Origin: Nereocystis luetkeana
Taxonomy: Eukaryota > Sar > Phaeophyceae > Laminariales > Laminariaceae
Assembly (NCBI GenBank): GCA_031213475.1
Contig: JARUPZ010000003.1
Coordinates: 14,688,869-14,752,868, forward strand
Direction: 5' to 3'
Length of the DNA: 64,000 bases
In this document: positions 54,539-63,715 of the stretch, piece by piece
Layout of the letters: the number at the start of each line of letters is the position of its first letter
Position numbering within the stretch: the stretch's first letter is position 1
Position numbers and translations under genes: made by a program
The notes under the pieces: model-generated
What the model saw: only the letters and a program-made list of their open reading frames with translations
What the model was told of the DNA's origin: nothing
Databases searched by the model: none

Positions 54539-56895
54539 TCACCTGATATCGCCAGACATCGTTGTACCGAATGTCCCCGTTCGCTCCGCTAAATAGATAC
54601 AGGGCTCCGTCGTGGAACACAGCGGAGTGGAAGGCTCGCGCGGGGGGGCTGGCGTCTCCCCCCTCCATAACGAGGCGTCTCCAGCACGCCGTCTTGCAGT
54701 TGTAAACAAAGAAGTCCGCCAGCCGGCTGAGCTCCCCCGTGAACCCCCCCCAGAGGTAGATGTCGCCACCCACTGGGTCGAAGCTGCAGCTGTGCGCTAC
54801 TCGCGCTTTTGGGAGGTCCCCCTGTTTTTTACGGGAGGGGGGGGGGGGGGGGGGGGGGGAGGGTGTACCCGATGTCATGCATGGCCGTAGTCGTTTGACC
54901 ATAGACTCTCGCATCCCCATAGCGCACTATTACGGGGGACCATAGTAAACAGGACCAAATATTGTTTGTAAAAATAGCTAAATATACAGGTTTTTGTATG
55001 TGCCGTAGGTCCTATTTAATATGGCCCCCCGTAATAGGTGGCGAACACCAACGCTATTACGGGGGACCATAGTTAATAGGACCATTTTTTGTTAGTAAAA
55101 ATGGTTAAACATATAGGGTTTTTATGTGTATCATAGGTCCTATTAACTATGGCCCCCCGTAAAAAGCACCCACCGTCTACATGCAACATAGGCGAAGCGT
55201 CCGCCGACACAGATTACGCAGCGAGACTCCCATTCCAACACGAACACTTGTAAGCAAGGGTTGGGGATCGAACAAGAATCGACCTAGAAACGATACCGAT
55301 ATGCGTAGAAACTAATCGATGCGATATCCGTAACTACTGAACTGGTCGATTCGATACCGGTGAACACAGAACAGTAAACGATACGAAGCAGAGAAAACAA
55401 AAAATATCGGAATCAATAAACGTAGGAACCAATCGATACGATACCGATAACCACAAAACTAGCCGATACGATACAGGCAAACACAACAAATATGTGATAC
55501 GATACTGATACACGAAGAAACTGTCGTGGTCGATGATACCGATAAACACAGAAACTAATCGATTCGACACGATACCGATACACACAGAAACTAATCGATA
55601 CGATACTTACCGATACACACAGAAACGATACCATGCCGGTAAACGCAGAAACTATTCGATGCGATTCCGATGGACACAGAAACTGTCGTGATTGGTGTGG
55701 TACGGACGAACGAAAGAACTTCGTGATCGACACGTGGTACAATTTAGATAAACACGGAAACTAATCGATATGCTGCCGATAAACACAGAAACTAATCAAC
55801 CCGATACCGATAACGCAGGAAACTCATCGATACGATACCGATAAACACAGAAACTAATCGACACGATATCGATTAACACAGGAACTAATCGATACGATAC
55901 CGATTAACACAGACACTCATCCATACGATGCCTATAAACACAGACACTAATCCATACGACACCGATAAACAAAAAAAGCCGTAATCGGTACGATACCGAT
56001 AAACAAAAAAATTCGTAATCGATACGGCTTAGAGAACTGATATCACGGAAGCTTTCCTTCACGGGGGAGGCTATTACGGGGGAACATATTGCGTAGGACC
56101 CATAGCACACACAAAACCTAAATATTTCGCCCTTTTCACGAACAATGTGAAACAATGTTTGGTCCTATCTACTATGGCCCCCCGCAACAGGGGACGGAGG
56201 GAAAGATGCGTTCGATAAAAAAAGTGCATCGATATACTGTTGTGTTTCGACTCGTACTTCGATAATATATCGAAACGTTCCATACGATATCCAACAACGA
56301 ACTGCAAGCAACTCACCGCCATCTCCGTCTCCTCCCAAACGAGGGTCTTAAGGTCCAGGCAGTAGAGGTCGATGCTGCTCTGCTCGGGCTTGAAGCAGCC
56401 GCCCCCGATCACGTACATCTTATCCCCGACCGCGACCGCCTGGTGCTTGTATCGCGGGGACGGTCTCCGCCCCGTGGTCACCAGCTTCCTCCACCGGTTG
56501 CTGCAGACGTTGTACTCGAACAGGTCGTTCGAGTAGTGGAGCCCCGTGGACCCGCCGAAAAGCAACAAGTTGTCGCCGTACGTGCACACGCTCTGCCCGT
56601 AAAACTTGCACGGAGTCTCCTCCGAGTCGGTGAGGACGCTGGTCCAGGTCCTCGTTCTCGTGTTGTACTCCACCACGTCGGCGCGTAAGCTATCCATCTC
56701 CACCCCCGTACCACCCGCCACGATAACCGTGCTCGGGGTCGGCCCCTGGCACATCCCGAACGAAGCTCGAGCGTGGATGGGATCGCCCTTTGGAATCGCT
56801 CGTTCCCAGCGGTGCAGCTGCAGATCGAAGACGTACATGTCGTTGAGACATGTTATCTGGTCCTCGTCGCCCCCGCACCCTCCGAAGAGGTAGGC
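51784..56895 (-). CDS. Kelch-repeat protein, three 3' exons; 5' end not seen
   Basis: Exons 56895-56317 (193 aa), 54821-54543 (93 aa) and 51942-51784 (52 aa plus TGA) join in phase 0 to give 338 aa. At least five kelch blades are visible, each with a hydrophobic strand, a double glycine and a distal Y/W pair: AYLFGGCGGDEDQIT, STVIVAGGTG, NLLLFGGSTGLHYSNDLFEY, KMYVIGGG, DIYLWGGFTGELSRL and ALYLFSGANGDIRYNDVWRY. The last exon, PPTLAVLAAKLLIEES, resembles the BC-box-like tail of KLHDC-type adaptors of Cullin-2 ubiquitin ligases; KLHDC10 is the closest I recall, but this is only a guess. Splice sites are GCG/GTGAGT and CAG/GTGAGA with CAG acceptors. The 56895 exon starts inside a blade, so earlier exons must lie upstream, probably beyond 64000. 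A propeller for protein binding is inferred. Confidence 0.82.
52153..52256 (+). mobile_element. Family A MITE, right end eroded
   Basis: Left end TTACGGTGGGCC; right end reads GTGGTCTCCCACACC, lacking the terminal GTAA. Confidence 0.8.
52322..52560 (+). mobile_element. Family E copy
   Basis: GGCGAGCAACAAATAAATGG at the left, C runs at the right; lies in the last kelch intron. Confidence 0.7.
53126..53237 (-). mobile_element. Family A MITE carrying a 7-bp insertion
   Basis: AAATATATA is followed by CCTGGTA and then GGTATTTATG. Deleting the 7 bp gives the family sequence. Confidence 0.92.
53360..53512. mobile_element. Diverged family B-like hairpin
   Basis: Arms ACCCTTTTACGGCAAACC and GGTTTGCCCTGAAAGGGT enclose two copies of the TTGGGGGACAAACT/TTTGTCCCCCAAAACG core. 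It is flanked by TTCGA instead of TTAA. Longer than other members because of an internal duplication. Confidence 0.7.
53950..54420 (-). pseudogene. Tandem copies of the 3' edge of a kelch exon
   Basis: Roughly 120-bp units repeat the end of the 54543 exon (DVWRYQ coding sequence, reading GATATCGCCAGAC on the plus strand), its donor, and intron sequence with GGATAAGGGTTTCCA and CATACCGGGGATAGGG. Copies end near 53985, 54190 and 54320, and a more diverged unit lies at 52670-52790. Confidence 0.65.
54415..54536 (+). repeat. CT dinucleotide array
   Basis: Periodic ATT interruptions every 26 to 34 bp. It begins 6 bp inside the kelch intron after the donor. Confidence 0.92.
54836..54925 (-). mobile_element. 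Family E end fragment
   Basis: A 20-base-plus G run, then GTGTACCCGATGTCATGCAT and ATAGACTCTCGCATCCCC. It begins 15 bp from the kelch exon acceptor at 54821. Confidence 0.65.
54930..55034 (-). mobile_element. Family A MITE
   Basis: Intact ends, TA-flanked; first of two same-orientation copies 22 bp apart in the kelch intron. Confidence 0.9.
55057..55162 (-). mobile_element. Family A MITE
   Basis: Second of the close pair; right end followed by AAAG rather than TA. Confidence 0.88.
55245..56035 (-). repeat. GATACCGATAAACACAGAAAC minisatellite
   Basis: About 20 degenerate units of 35-45 bp, built from AAACTAATCGATACGATACC and ACACAGAAACT blocks, fill most of a kelch intron. Translation gives meaningless repetitive frames. 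Confidence 0.85.
56074..56187 (+). mobile_element. Family A MITE, diverged
   Basis: Ends TTACGGGGGAAC and CCCCCGCAA. The inside contains a local duplication (ACAATGTGAAACAATGTTT). Lies within the kelch intron, about 130 bp from the 56317 donor. Confidence 0.85.
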
Positions 56896-56954
56896 CTGAG
56901 TTTGTTGAATGATATGGAAGCATGTTTTGGTGTGTGTGGGGGGGGGATGGGGTG

Positions 56955-57770
56955 GATAACTTCATGTAATCTGGTCCTCTTCTCTCCCGAACCCTCCGAA
57001 GAGGTAGGCCTGAGTTTGTTGAATGATATGGAAGCATCTTTGGTAGGGGGGGGGGGGGGAGGATGGGGTGGATAACTTCATGTAATCTGGTCCTCTTCTC
57101 TCCCGAACCCTCCGAAGAGGTAGGCCTGAGTTTGTTGAATGATATGGAAGCATCTTTGGTAGCGGAGGGGGGGGGGGGATGGGGTGGATATCTTCATGTA
57201 ATCTGGTCCTCTTCTCTCCCGAACCCTCCGAAGAGGTAGGCCTGAGTTTGTTGAATGATATGGAAGCATCTTTGGTAGCGGGGGGGGGGGGGGGGATGGG
57301 GTGGATATCTTCATGTAATCTGGTCCTCTTCTCTCCCGAACCCTCCGAAGAGGTGAGCCGAACCCTCCGAAGAGGTGAGCCTGAGGGTAGTTGTGTTATG
57401 GGAGCGTGTTTAGCAGGGGGCGGGGTGGGGTGTACTCGATGCCATGCATGGCCGTGGTTGTATTACCATAGACCCTCGCATCCCTACAATGCCGGGGCGG
57501 AAGGGGGGGGGGGGAGGGGTACGTTCATGTTATCTGGTCCTCGTCCCCCCCGCACCCTCCCAAGAGGTAAGTCTGTTTTTTCAATGTTATGGAAGCGTGT
57601 TTGATAAGGGGTGGCGAGCCTTACGTCTTTTTTTAATAATACTGAAGCGTGATCGATAAGGAATGGTTAGCATTCAGTTTTTTGCGATACGGAAGCGTGT
57701 TTGACGTGGGAGGGGGGGATTGCTAGGTCTTCGTCTCTCGCGCACCCTCCGAAGAGGTACGTCGGATGCT
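56955..57770 (-). pseudogene. Tandem copies of the 5' edge of a kelch exon
   Basis: Four close copies and at least two weaker ones repeat the acceptor plus the first 17-18 codons of the 56895 exon. The close copies read AYLFGGFGREEDQIT where the real exon reads AYLFGGCGGDEDQIT. Approximate positions: 56961-57015, 57077-57131, 57192-57246, 57310-57354, then 57524-57575 and 57722-57765. In the close copies the codon after ACA is TGA, so none can extend into a full exon. Each unit (about 117 bp) includes a G run and the intron sequence upstream of the acceptor. Confidence 0.75.
57420..57510 (-). mobile_element. Family E end fragment
   Basis: GTGTACTCGATGCCATGCAT to ATCCCTACAATGCCGGG, embedded among the kelch exon scraps. 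Confidence 0.65.
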
Positions 57771-57799
57771 GCTTATTTGATTGGAAGCGTGTTTGATGA

Positions 57800-58085
57800 G
57801 GGAGGGGGGGAGTGTGTACTTGATAGGAGAGATGTACTCTATCTCATTCATGGCCGTAGTCGTACGGCCATAGACCCTCGCATCCCTACAATGCCGGGAC
57901 GGGGCATGTCGGGTTTTCACCGACCAGGCAGACATTGCTTGCACCAAGCGCGAAGCGCCGTGAGGTGTTCGGCGAGTCCTATGAAGGGTGAGCTGCATCC
58001 TACTAAGAACCGCTTGTGAGGCGGCCTTGCATATGGATGACAGCTCCAATGAGCTAATTTAGTTTCCGGTGTAGCCACTCCCAGA
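57800..58085 (-). mobile_element. Family E, near-complete copy
   Basis: GATAGGAGAGATGTACTC at the left and AATTTAGTTTCCGGTGTAGC at the right; close in sequence to the 41.5-kb copy. Confidence 0.78.
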
Positions 58086-58598
58086 GACAGCCATGGGAGT
58101 ACTATGTAACTGCCTCTTCGGTGCCCTACCATGAACATTACCGGTACATTTTACAACCATTCCCCCTTGTGCGGAGCAAAGCTTCTTCACCTCGCACAAA
58201 TGATCTACTGTTAGTCGACCACCAGCTGTGAGCGGCCGCCAATAAAAACAAAAAATAAAAAAAACTGTACCCTGGCTGTCTAGCTCACGTAGTGAGAGAC
58301 GAGTTTTACAGCGTCGTTGCCAACCGACGCCAACCCAACCTATATATAATACATATAAGGGGGGGTTGATGAGGGCGCGGGGGGGGGGAGCATTGGGGCA
58401 ATTATTATATTTCTATCATGACATGCGTCCTTACGAGGGCGTTTATTCGTTCAACTTATTTTATGGAAGGCGTGTTCGACAAGCCGGGAGGGTCCGGGGA
58501 GGGTGGGCGGCTTTGGTTAGGATAGAGTTCTGGGAAAGGATAAGCATTACGTGGTACTGCTGTCGTTGATGTCGCGAATGCACTTATTTTAGTGCGCA

Positions 58599-58858
58599 CT
58601 TCCACACCTCCCAGAGCTCATCGGCTCCCGCTTCCGTCATCCAGATATACTCTCGATTTTCGTACGATCTAGTTCCTTGTTACGGGGCGGGAACCATGGA
58701 ACGTGCATGATCTGTATAGCACACGTTTCCCGGGATGGATCTGTACTATGCACAGATAGATCATCTACAGCCTCTCACAACGGCAGGCGAGGAACTAGAT
58801 GATCTAGATGATCTATTACTAGATCATGATCTGTCTGATCTGTCCCAGGGGTGCAAAA
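58599..58858 (+). mobile_element. Family D element
   Basis: Ends CCACACCTCCCAGAGCTCAT and TGATCTGTCCCAGGGGTG; middle blocks intact. Confidence 0.78.
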
Positions 58859-59184
58859 TTTTGTCGCGGGACAGGTCTTGGCGAGGCGAGGCGCCGCTAG
58901 GACGGGCCGAGGAAAACCTGACGTACTCGTGGTGGAATCTTGAAACTGCGCCGCGTGCTCGGAGGTTAGACGTGATGGGAGGTGAAAAAAAAAAACAAAA
59001 ACGCATCTTGAGACCAAACGAATTATTTACTTTAATGGGATGCGCTACGTTGAATTCTGGCTCAACTCGAATGGGTTTTATACACTCCGCGAGCTACTGA
59101 ACAAGTCGTGGTCACGTATGCCTCCCCCCTCCCCCCCCCCCCCCCCGGTACCCAATTGTTGGAGATGGTGCTACTAGGAGTAGG

Positions 59185-59480
59185 AATGGTGCTCCGTCTC
59201 GAGAGAGATGCGTGGCCAATAGTCAAATGACTAAGGCACGCAACAGAGGAATACGCCCCGTTCTTACAGTAGTAGGATGCAGCTCACCCTTCATACCCGT
59301 CATGCGACTCGCCAACTACCTCACGTTTCGCTTCGCGCTTGGCGCTAGCAATGTCTGCCTGGTCGGAGAAAACCCGACGCGCCCCTTCCCGCCATTGTAG
59401 GCATGCGAGGGTCTATGTTCATACGACTACGGCCATGCGTGATATCGAGTACATATACCCCCACCCCTCCCCCTTTCCCC
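59185..59480 (+). mobile_element. Family E copy
   Basis: Includes AGGATGCAGCTCACCCTTCA and GCGACTCGCC, a left part missing from most forward copies; ends in C-rich sequence. Confidence 0.72.
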
Positions 59481-59529
59481 CCGGTGCCTCCCCCGGCTTT
59501 TATTCTGTCCCGACAAGAGGTGCGGCCTG

Positions 59530-59615
59530 TACATCATTCTGGTCGGGAATATAAGAACCGTTTGCACAGTAATATCAATATCAAGCGGTCCTCATATTTC
59601 CGCCCCGAGTGGTGC
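59530..59615. mobile_element. Family F hairpin
   Basis: CATCATTCTGGTCGGGAATA and CATATTTCCGCCCCGAGTGG. Confidence 0.75.
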
Positions 59616-59768
59616 GACAGACACCTCCGAAGATAGGAGTGTCACGCTCTGGCCATTTTCTTTTTTTTCTTTTTCTGGTTGGCGAGGCTCTCCTCTACCG
59701 ATGAACCACCACCTTGCCCGCACTCCTATAAAGGCAATTCATATTTGTGGGTCGTTGGCCTACAGTAG

Positions 59769-59855
59769 GCACCAAACCTAGGCGGAAAAGTAAGGACCGT
59801 TGGGTCTTCATATTTATGTACCCGTATGAACGATCATTGTGTTTGCGTCCGGAGG
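59769..59855. mobile_element. Family F hairpin, decayed
   Basis: Only GGCGGAAAAGTAAGGACCG is clear; the right arm is weak (GTTTGCGTCCGGAGGGG). Confidence 0.45.
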
Positions 59856-59911
59856 GGTATGGGTCACACGCGTGCGGCGGCTACGACACGAGGAGGGGTA
59901 CTACTAATTTT

Positions 59912-60160
59912 TGAACAGATCAGACAGATCATCTGCAGGTAGATCATCAGATCACCTACTTTAGATCATTTAGTTCCTCACCTACCTGCCGCTGTGGCAG
60001 GTCGTGCAGGATCTGCTGCCTAGGCCAGACCCAACCCAGGAAACAACTTCTAGAGCACACGGATTATACGGGTCCCACCCCGCAACATGAGCTAGATCAT
60101 AGATAGAACTGTCTTGAAGGGTCTATATCTTGAACTAAGAAAATCAACGATTTGTCGGAG
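59912..60160 (-). mobile_element. Family D element, only reverse copy
   Basis: Reads GATCAGACAGATCATCTGCA at its left, with CACCCCGCAACATGAGCTAG in the middle, as expected for the reverse complement. Confidence 0.75.
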
Positions 60161-60269
60161 GCGTTAAACTTTCTGACTGATCAGGCTGCTCAACAGAGGG
60201 ACTACACCCCACCTTATAGTCGTTTTCATTTAGCATTATGCTCCGCTGTACGGGTGCACCTATATATAG

Positions 60270-60560
60270 GCCAGGGGCGTGCAGCTACGAGACGAGGGGT
60301 AGCACTAGTGTTTCGCCTTACAAGGCAAACGCTTCTGATCGACGGGCCTCTCTTTTTGCCTTGCAAGGCAAATTCTTCTGACTGGCGAGGCTCCTCGAGG
60401 TTCACTGAGGAACTATATATAGGTCGGACGCGTGCAGCTTCGAGACGAGGGGTAGCACTACAGTAGTTTTGTAGTTTTTTTGCCTTGCAAGGCAAATGCT
60501 TCTGATCGACGGGCCTCCTTTTAGCCTTGCAGGGCAAATGCTTCTGACTGACGGTGCTCT
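60270..60560 (+). repeat. Duplicated unit with TTGCAAGGCAAA motif
   Basis: GTGCAGCTACGAGACGAGGG to GCTTCTGATCGACGGGCCTC occurs twice, with GCCTTGCAAGGCAAA palindromes in each. Confidence 0.75.
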
Positions 60561-60795
60561 TCAAGGACATCGAGGAACTGCAGTAACTTTCCCGGCATCC
60601 CAATTGTGTTGCACAATGTATTTCGTTAGCACCTGGGACCATGGGATTATTGACCATTAGTTTTGAGTAAGTCTACCTCTTTGATCGGGAATGCAAGCTC
60701 CGTCCCACATGCACATGAGAGTCTACACGGGGATTCTATTTCCCGTTCAGAGCGGTCAATATTCTCTCAGCGTCAGCTTTGGGCGACGAACTAAC

Positions 60796-61101
60796 AGCAG
60801 TACGGAGCTACCCCTACAAGGCAAACATAGTTAGTCGCTACCCCTACAAGGCAAACATAATTAGTCGCTACCCCTACAAGGCAAACATAATTAGTCGCTG
60901 CCCCTGCAAGGCAAACATAATTAGCTGCTACCCCTACAAGGCAAACATAATCAGTCGCTACCCCTACAAGGCAAACATAATCAGTCGCTACCCCTACAAG
61001 GCAAACATAATCAGTCGCTACCCCTACAAGGCAAACATAATTAGTCGCTGCCCCTGCAAGGCAAACATAATTAGCTGCTACCCCTACAAGGCAAACAAGC
61101 A
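60796..61101 (+). repeat. 30-bp minisatellite, ten copies
   Basis: Unit CGCTACCCCTACAAGGCAAA plus CATAATTAGT, in register throughout; 30 bp is divisible by three, so the frame stays open. Shares CAAGGCAAA with the preceding repeat. Confidence 0.92.
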
Positions 61102-61178
61102 CGCGTCGTTTTCGTCGGGTTTTGCCCTTCACTTTTTTTTTTTCTCAAAAGTCAGGTTTGTTGTTCGGGGTGGGGTGT

Positions 61179-61232
61179 GTACCATTCTGGGCGAAAACAT
61201 AACTGCTCTTATATTTCTGCCCAGAGTGGTAC
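61179..61232. mobile_element. Family F hairpin, internally deleted
   Basis: GTACCATTCTGGGCGAAAAC and TATTTCTGCCCAGAGTGGTA only 54 bp apart in total. Confidence 0.72.
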
Positions 61233-61318
61233 CGCATCACACTATCACACTGGGTGATATGATCGACACACCCCCTGGGACGAAAACCATACCGGGTCTC
61301 CTCCAAAACATGCCTTAA

Positions 61319-61407
61319 CCCCTTTAGAACCGCAGTCCCGTTTGGGGACAAAACTACTTGAAATTTGACTGGATTGTCCCCAGAACGGGACTGCGGTTCT
61401 AAAAGGA
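61319..61407. mobile_element. Family B hairpin element
   Basis: Ends CCCCTTTAGAACCGCAG and CTGCGGTTCTAAAAGGA with TTAA on both sides. Confidence 0.9.
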
Positions 61408-61639
61408 TTAAGGGGCATACACAACGAAAATGGTGGCTTTCGAAATTTTCGTTGAGAAGGTTTCGTCCCCGCTGTAAAGAAAGAAACCCGGCTTTGAAAA
61501 TCGTCCAAGGGGGGGGGGGGGGGTGTTATCTTAAGTGTTATGCGATATACCTATTGTAGAGTTTCTCAGGTGAGTTAAGCCTCGGAAAAATATTAGGTAG
61601 GTGTACATCTATGGAAGCTTTGTGTGCACAAGGGGTTTG

Positions 61640-61945
61640 TCAGTACGTAGCACACTTTTTTTTTTTTTTGCCAAACTGCTTCTATCTTGACGGGCGGGGG
61701 GGCTCGTACTCTTAAGCGATCGTGTAGCACTTTTTTTTTTTTGCCAAACTCCTTCTATCTTGACGGGCGGGGGCTCGTACTCTTAACCCCTTTAGCGCCG
61801 CACTCCCATATGTGAAACAAATTCACTCTTATTATAAGTAGTTTGTCCCCAAAACAGGACTGGGGTCCTAAAAGGGTTAAGCGATCGTGTAGCACTATAT
61901 TTTTTTTTCAGCCAAGCTTACTTCGACCTTGACGGGGGGGGCTAC
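61640..61945 (+). repeat. About 75-bp unit in three copies
   Basis: AGCACTTTTTTTTTT, GCCAAACTGCTTCTATCTTG and ACGGGCGGGG recur; the second unit carries the family B insertion at 61787-61876. Confidence 0.8.
61787..61876. mobile_element. Family B hairpin with a matching empty site nearby
   Basis: Inserted in CTCGTACTC-TTAA-GCGATCG. The uninterrupted version of the same sequence is present 75 bp upstream in the preceding tandem unit. Confidence 0.92.
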
Positions 61946-62123
61946 AGCACGCAGCTGAGGCACTACCCCCTCCACCGTTTTTTTCCATTTCTTGTGATAA
62001 ATCAAGGACAGGGGCAGAGTTGAGGAGGGTACAATAGAGGTCCTCAATAATAGAGCATCACAACCTCGGAAAAACATAGGCGCATCGCTATCTTACCAAA
62101 TAGAAGCTTGCATCACGTTGCTA

Positions 62124-62346
62124 TTACGGGGGACCATAATGAATATTACGGGGGGGGCATAGTTTAACAGGACCAAATATTGTTAGTAAAAATGGTCAAA
62201 CGTATAGGTTTTCATGTATACCATAGGTCCTGTTAACTATGGCCCCCCGTAATAGGAGGAGGACCTACGGTGAATACAAAAAACCTGTGTATTTCCCTAT
62301 TTTTAACAACAATATTTGGTCCCCTATTTACTATGGTCCCCCGTAA
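62124..62346 (+). mobile_element. Family A MITE interrupted by another family A copy
   Basis: Outer copy split at its AATAGGACC motif, where the inner copy is flanked by a duplicated TA. Confidence 0.9.
62146..62252 (-). mobile_element. Family A MITE nested in family A
   Basis: Intact inner copy with TTACGGGGG and CCCCCGTAA ends, TA on both sides. Confidence 0.92.
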
Positions 62347-62396
62347 TAATGTTGATGGTGAGTTTCTCATTTTTCACCTAAAAGAGTAGTGGTGCA

Positions 62397-62486
62397 ACCC
62401 TTCTAAGGCTACAGTCCCGTTTTGGGGACATATTACTTATAATTTGACTGGTTTGTCCCCAAAACGGCACTGCAGTTCTAAAAGGG
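62397..62486. mobile_element. Family B hairpin element
   Basis: Right end CAGTTCTAAAAGGG-TTAA intact; the left flank is GCAA rather than TTAA. Abuts element C. Confidence 0.85.
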
Positions 62487-62490
62487 TTAA

Positions 62491-63135
62491 CCAGGGCATT
62501 CCTCGGGACGACCTTTCGACTCCAGGACGATATCCCGCGGGACTCAATTACCCCGGGATTAAACGGTACCTCGCACTGTTTGTATGGGATGTGGCCACCG
62601 CGGGACGTGTTTACGCGGGAACGGGATTCACACTGTTCCGTGCCGCGGGAGCGGGGTATTCGTTTTTTTACGGGACGAGTTCGTGTGGACACGGGGGTTT
62701 CACATTTATTACGGGACCACGGGACTATCCCAAAATCTCGCACAAAAAACCGCGGGGTTTCTACAGTAGCTGGTTCTGGCTGTAGTGTGGTGCATCCGAC
62801 GCCTTCACACACCTCCTAAAAAAACGCGACCCAATTTCGTTCGTTGTGGTTTTCTGTCGGGAGCTGTAGCTGTCCGAAAGTGAACTGCACATGCTTAGTT
62901 GGGGCTTCCTTTTTCGTCTCTTTTTGCGCGGGACGCTTTTTTTGTGCGCGAACGGGATAGACACTTTTTTTTTTCCCCGTGGGTGCGGGAGCGGGATATA
63001 ATAATCCATGCGGGACGCGTTTTGTGCGCGCACCGGGATTTTCACATTCATCACGGGACCACGGGATTATCCCGAATCCCGCAGAAAACCGCAGGGTAAT
63101 AAATCCCGCGGGAAACATCCCGAGGAATGCCCTGG
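62491..63135. mobile_element. Family C element, 645 bp, TTAA-flanked
   Basis: Terminal inverted repeats CCAGGGCATTCCTCGGGA and TCCCGAGGAATGCCCTGG, with TTAA directly left and GA-TTAA on the right. The inside holds two diverged direct copies (about 62575-62760 and 62915-63100) rich in CGGGAC. No transposase is visible. Confidence 0.8.
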
Positions 63136-63141
63136 GATTAA

Positions 63142-63415
63142 CCCCTTTGGGACCCCGAGATAGCCACCAAAAACAATGGCTGATCATTTGGGTGTTGTCA
63201 ACCATCTGCGAACAGCGTGAGCCCCCAGCAGTACATACGGGGGTACATGGGACCATGTCGTGCCCGTGCCGCACATACGCCTCCTTAACTTGTACCAACT
63301 CCGACTCCCGATTAGTGTCATCCCTCCCCCATGTATCGCGCAGCGGTCGTCGCGGTATTCGATGAATTACGCATATATATATATCGTCATTTTTTTTTCT
63401 CAAGCCCCAAGAGGG
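63142..63415. mobile_element. Longer element with B-like ends
   Basis: Starts TTAA-CCCCTTTGGGACCC and ends GCCCCAAGAGGGCTAA, an imperfect inverted pair about 275 bp apart. The inside is unrelated to the B hairpin; a short minus-strand open frame reads RDTWGRDDTNRESELVQVKE, which I do not recognise. Confidence 0.5.
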
Positions 63416-63420
63416 CTAAC

Positions 63421-63600
63421 AATAACCCCATTATGACTGTAGTCCCGTTTTGGGGACAATTGGGGAAATCCTACTTGGAAATAGAGTTATACGCATGTTG
63501 ATGGACACTGCACCGCTAAAAGGGCTATAACTCTTTTGCCACCGCACTCCCGTTTTGAGGACAGACTACTACTTGGAATTAGACTGCAGAGGATGTACCC
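63421..63600. mobile_element. Two partial family B hairpins in tandem
   Basis: The first begins AATAACCCCATTATGACTGT and ends CGCTAAAAGGGCTATAA; the second begins CTTTTGCCACCGCACTCCCG and lacks its right arm. Confidence 0.65.
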
Positions 63601-63715
63601 ATTTAAAGACCATCTTCTTTCAGGCCGTAGTGGGGACAAGGCAAAGTGTATCGGTTTTTCACTGACTGTAAAGTAGTATGGGTTGGTGTTTTTTTAGTAA
63701 TGAAAGAGAAGACCA

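Larger units (their letters stand above)
51943..54542 (-). other. Last intron of the kelch gene
   Basis: Starts CAG/GTGAGA and ends AACAACAG. It carries family A copies at 52153 and 53126, a family E copy, a family B-like hairpin (53360-53512), a CT array directly after the donor, and tandem copies of the donor-side exon edge. Confidence 0.65.
54822..56316 (-). other. Intron of the kelch gene with minisatellite
   Basis: Donor GCG/GTGAGT and acceptor AAAACAG. It holds a family E end with a long G run, three family A copies (54930, 55057, 56074) and about 0.8 kb of a CGATACCGATAAACACAG-type minisatellite. Confidence 0.7.

Noticed and set aside
57723-58049. Open frames beginning MELSSICKAASQAVLSRM and similar at 41.5-41.8 kb
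   Set aside because: The same peptide appears wherever family E occurs; it is the repeat read in frame, with no sign of coding constraint.
60796-61101. CRISPR-like array
   Set aside because: Units abut without unique spacers; it is a minisatellite in a eukaryotic genome.
62378-63403. Open frames through the B and C elements
   Set aside because: They simply translate hairpin arms and the CGGGAC-rich repeats; the short RDTWGRDDTNRESELVQVKE piece is unrecognised.
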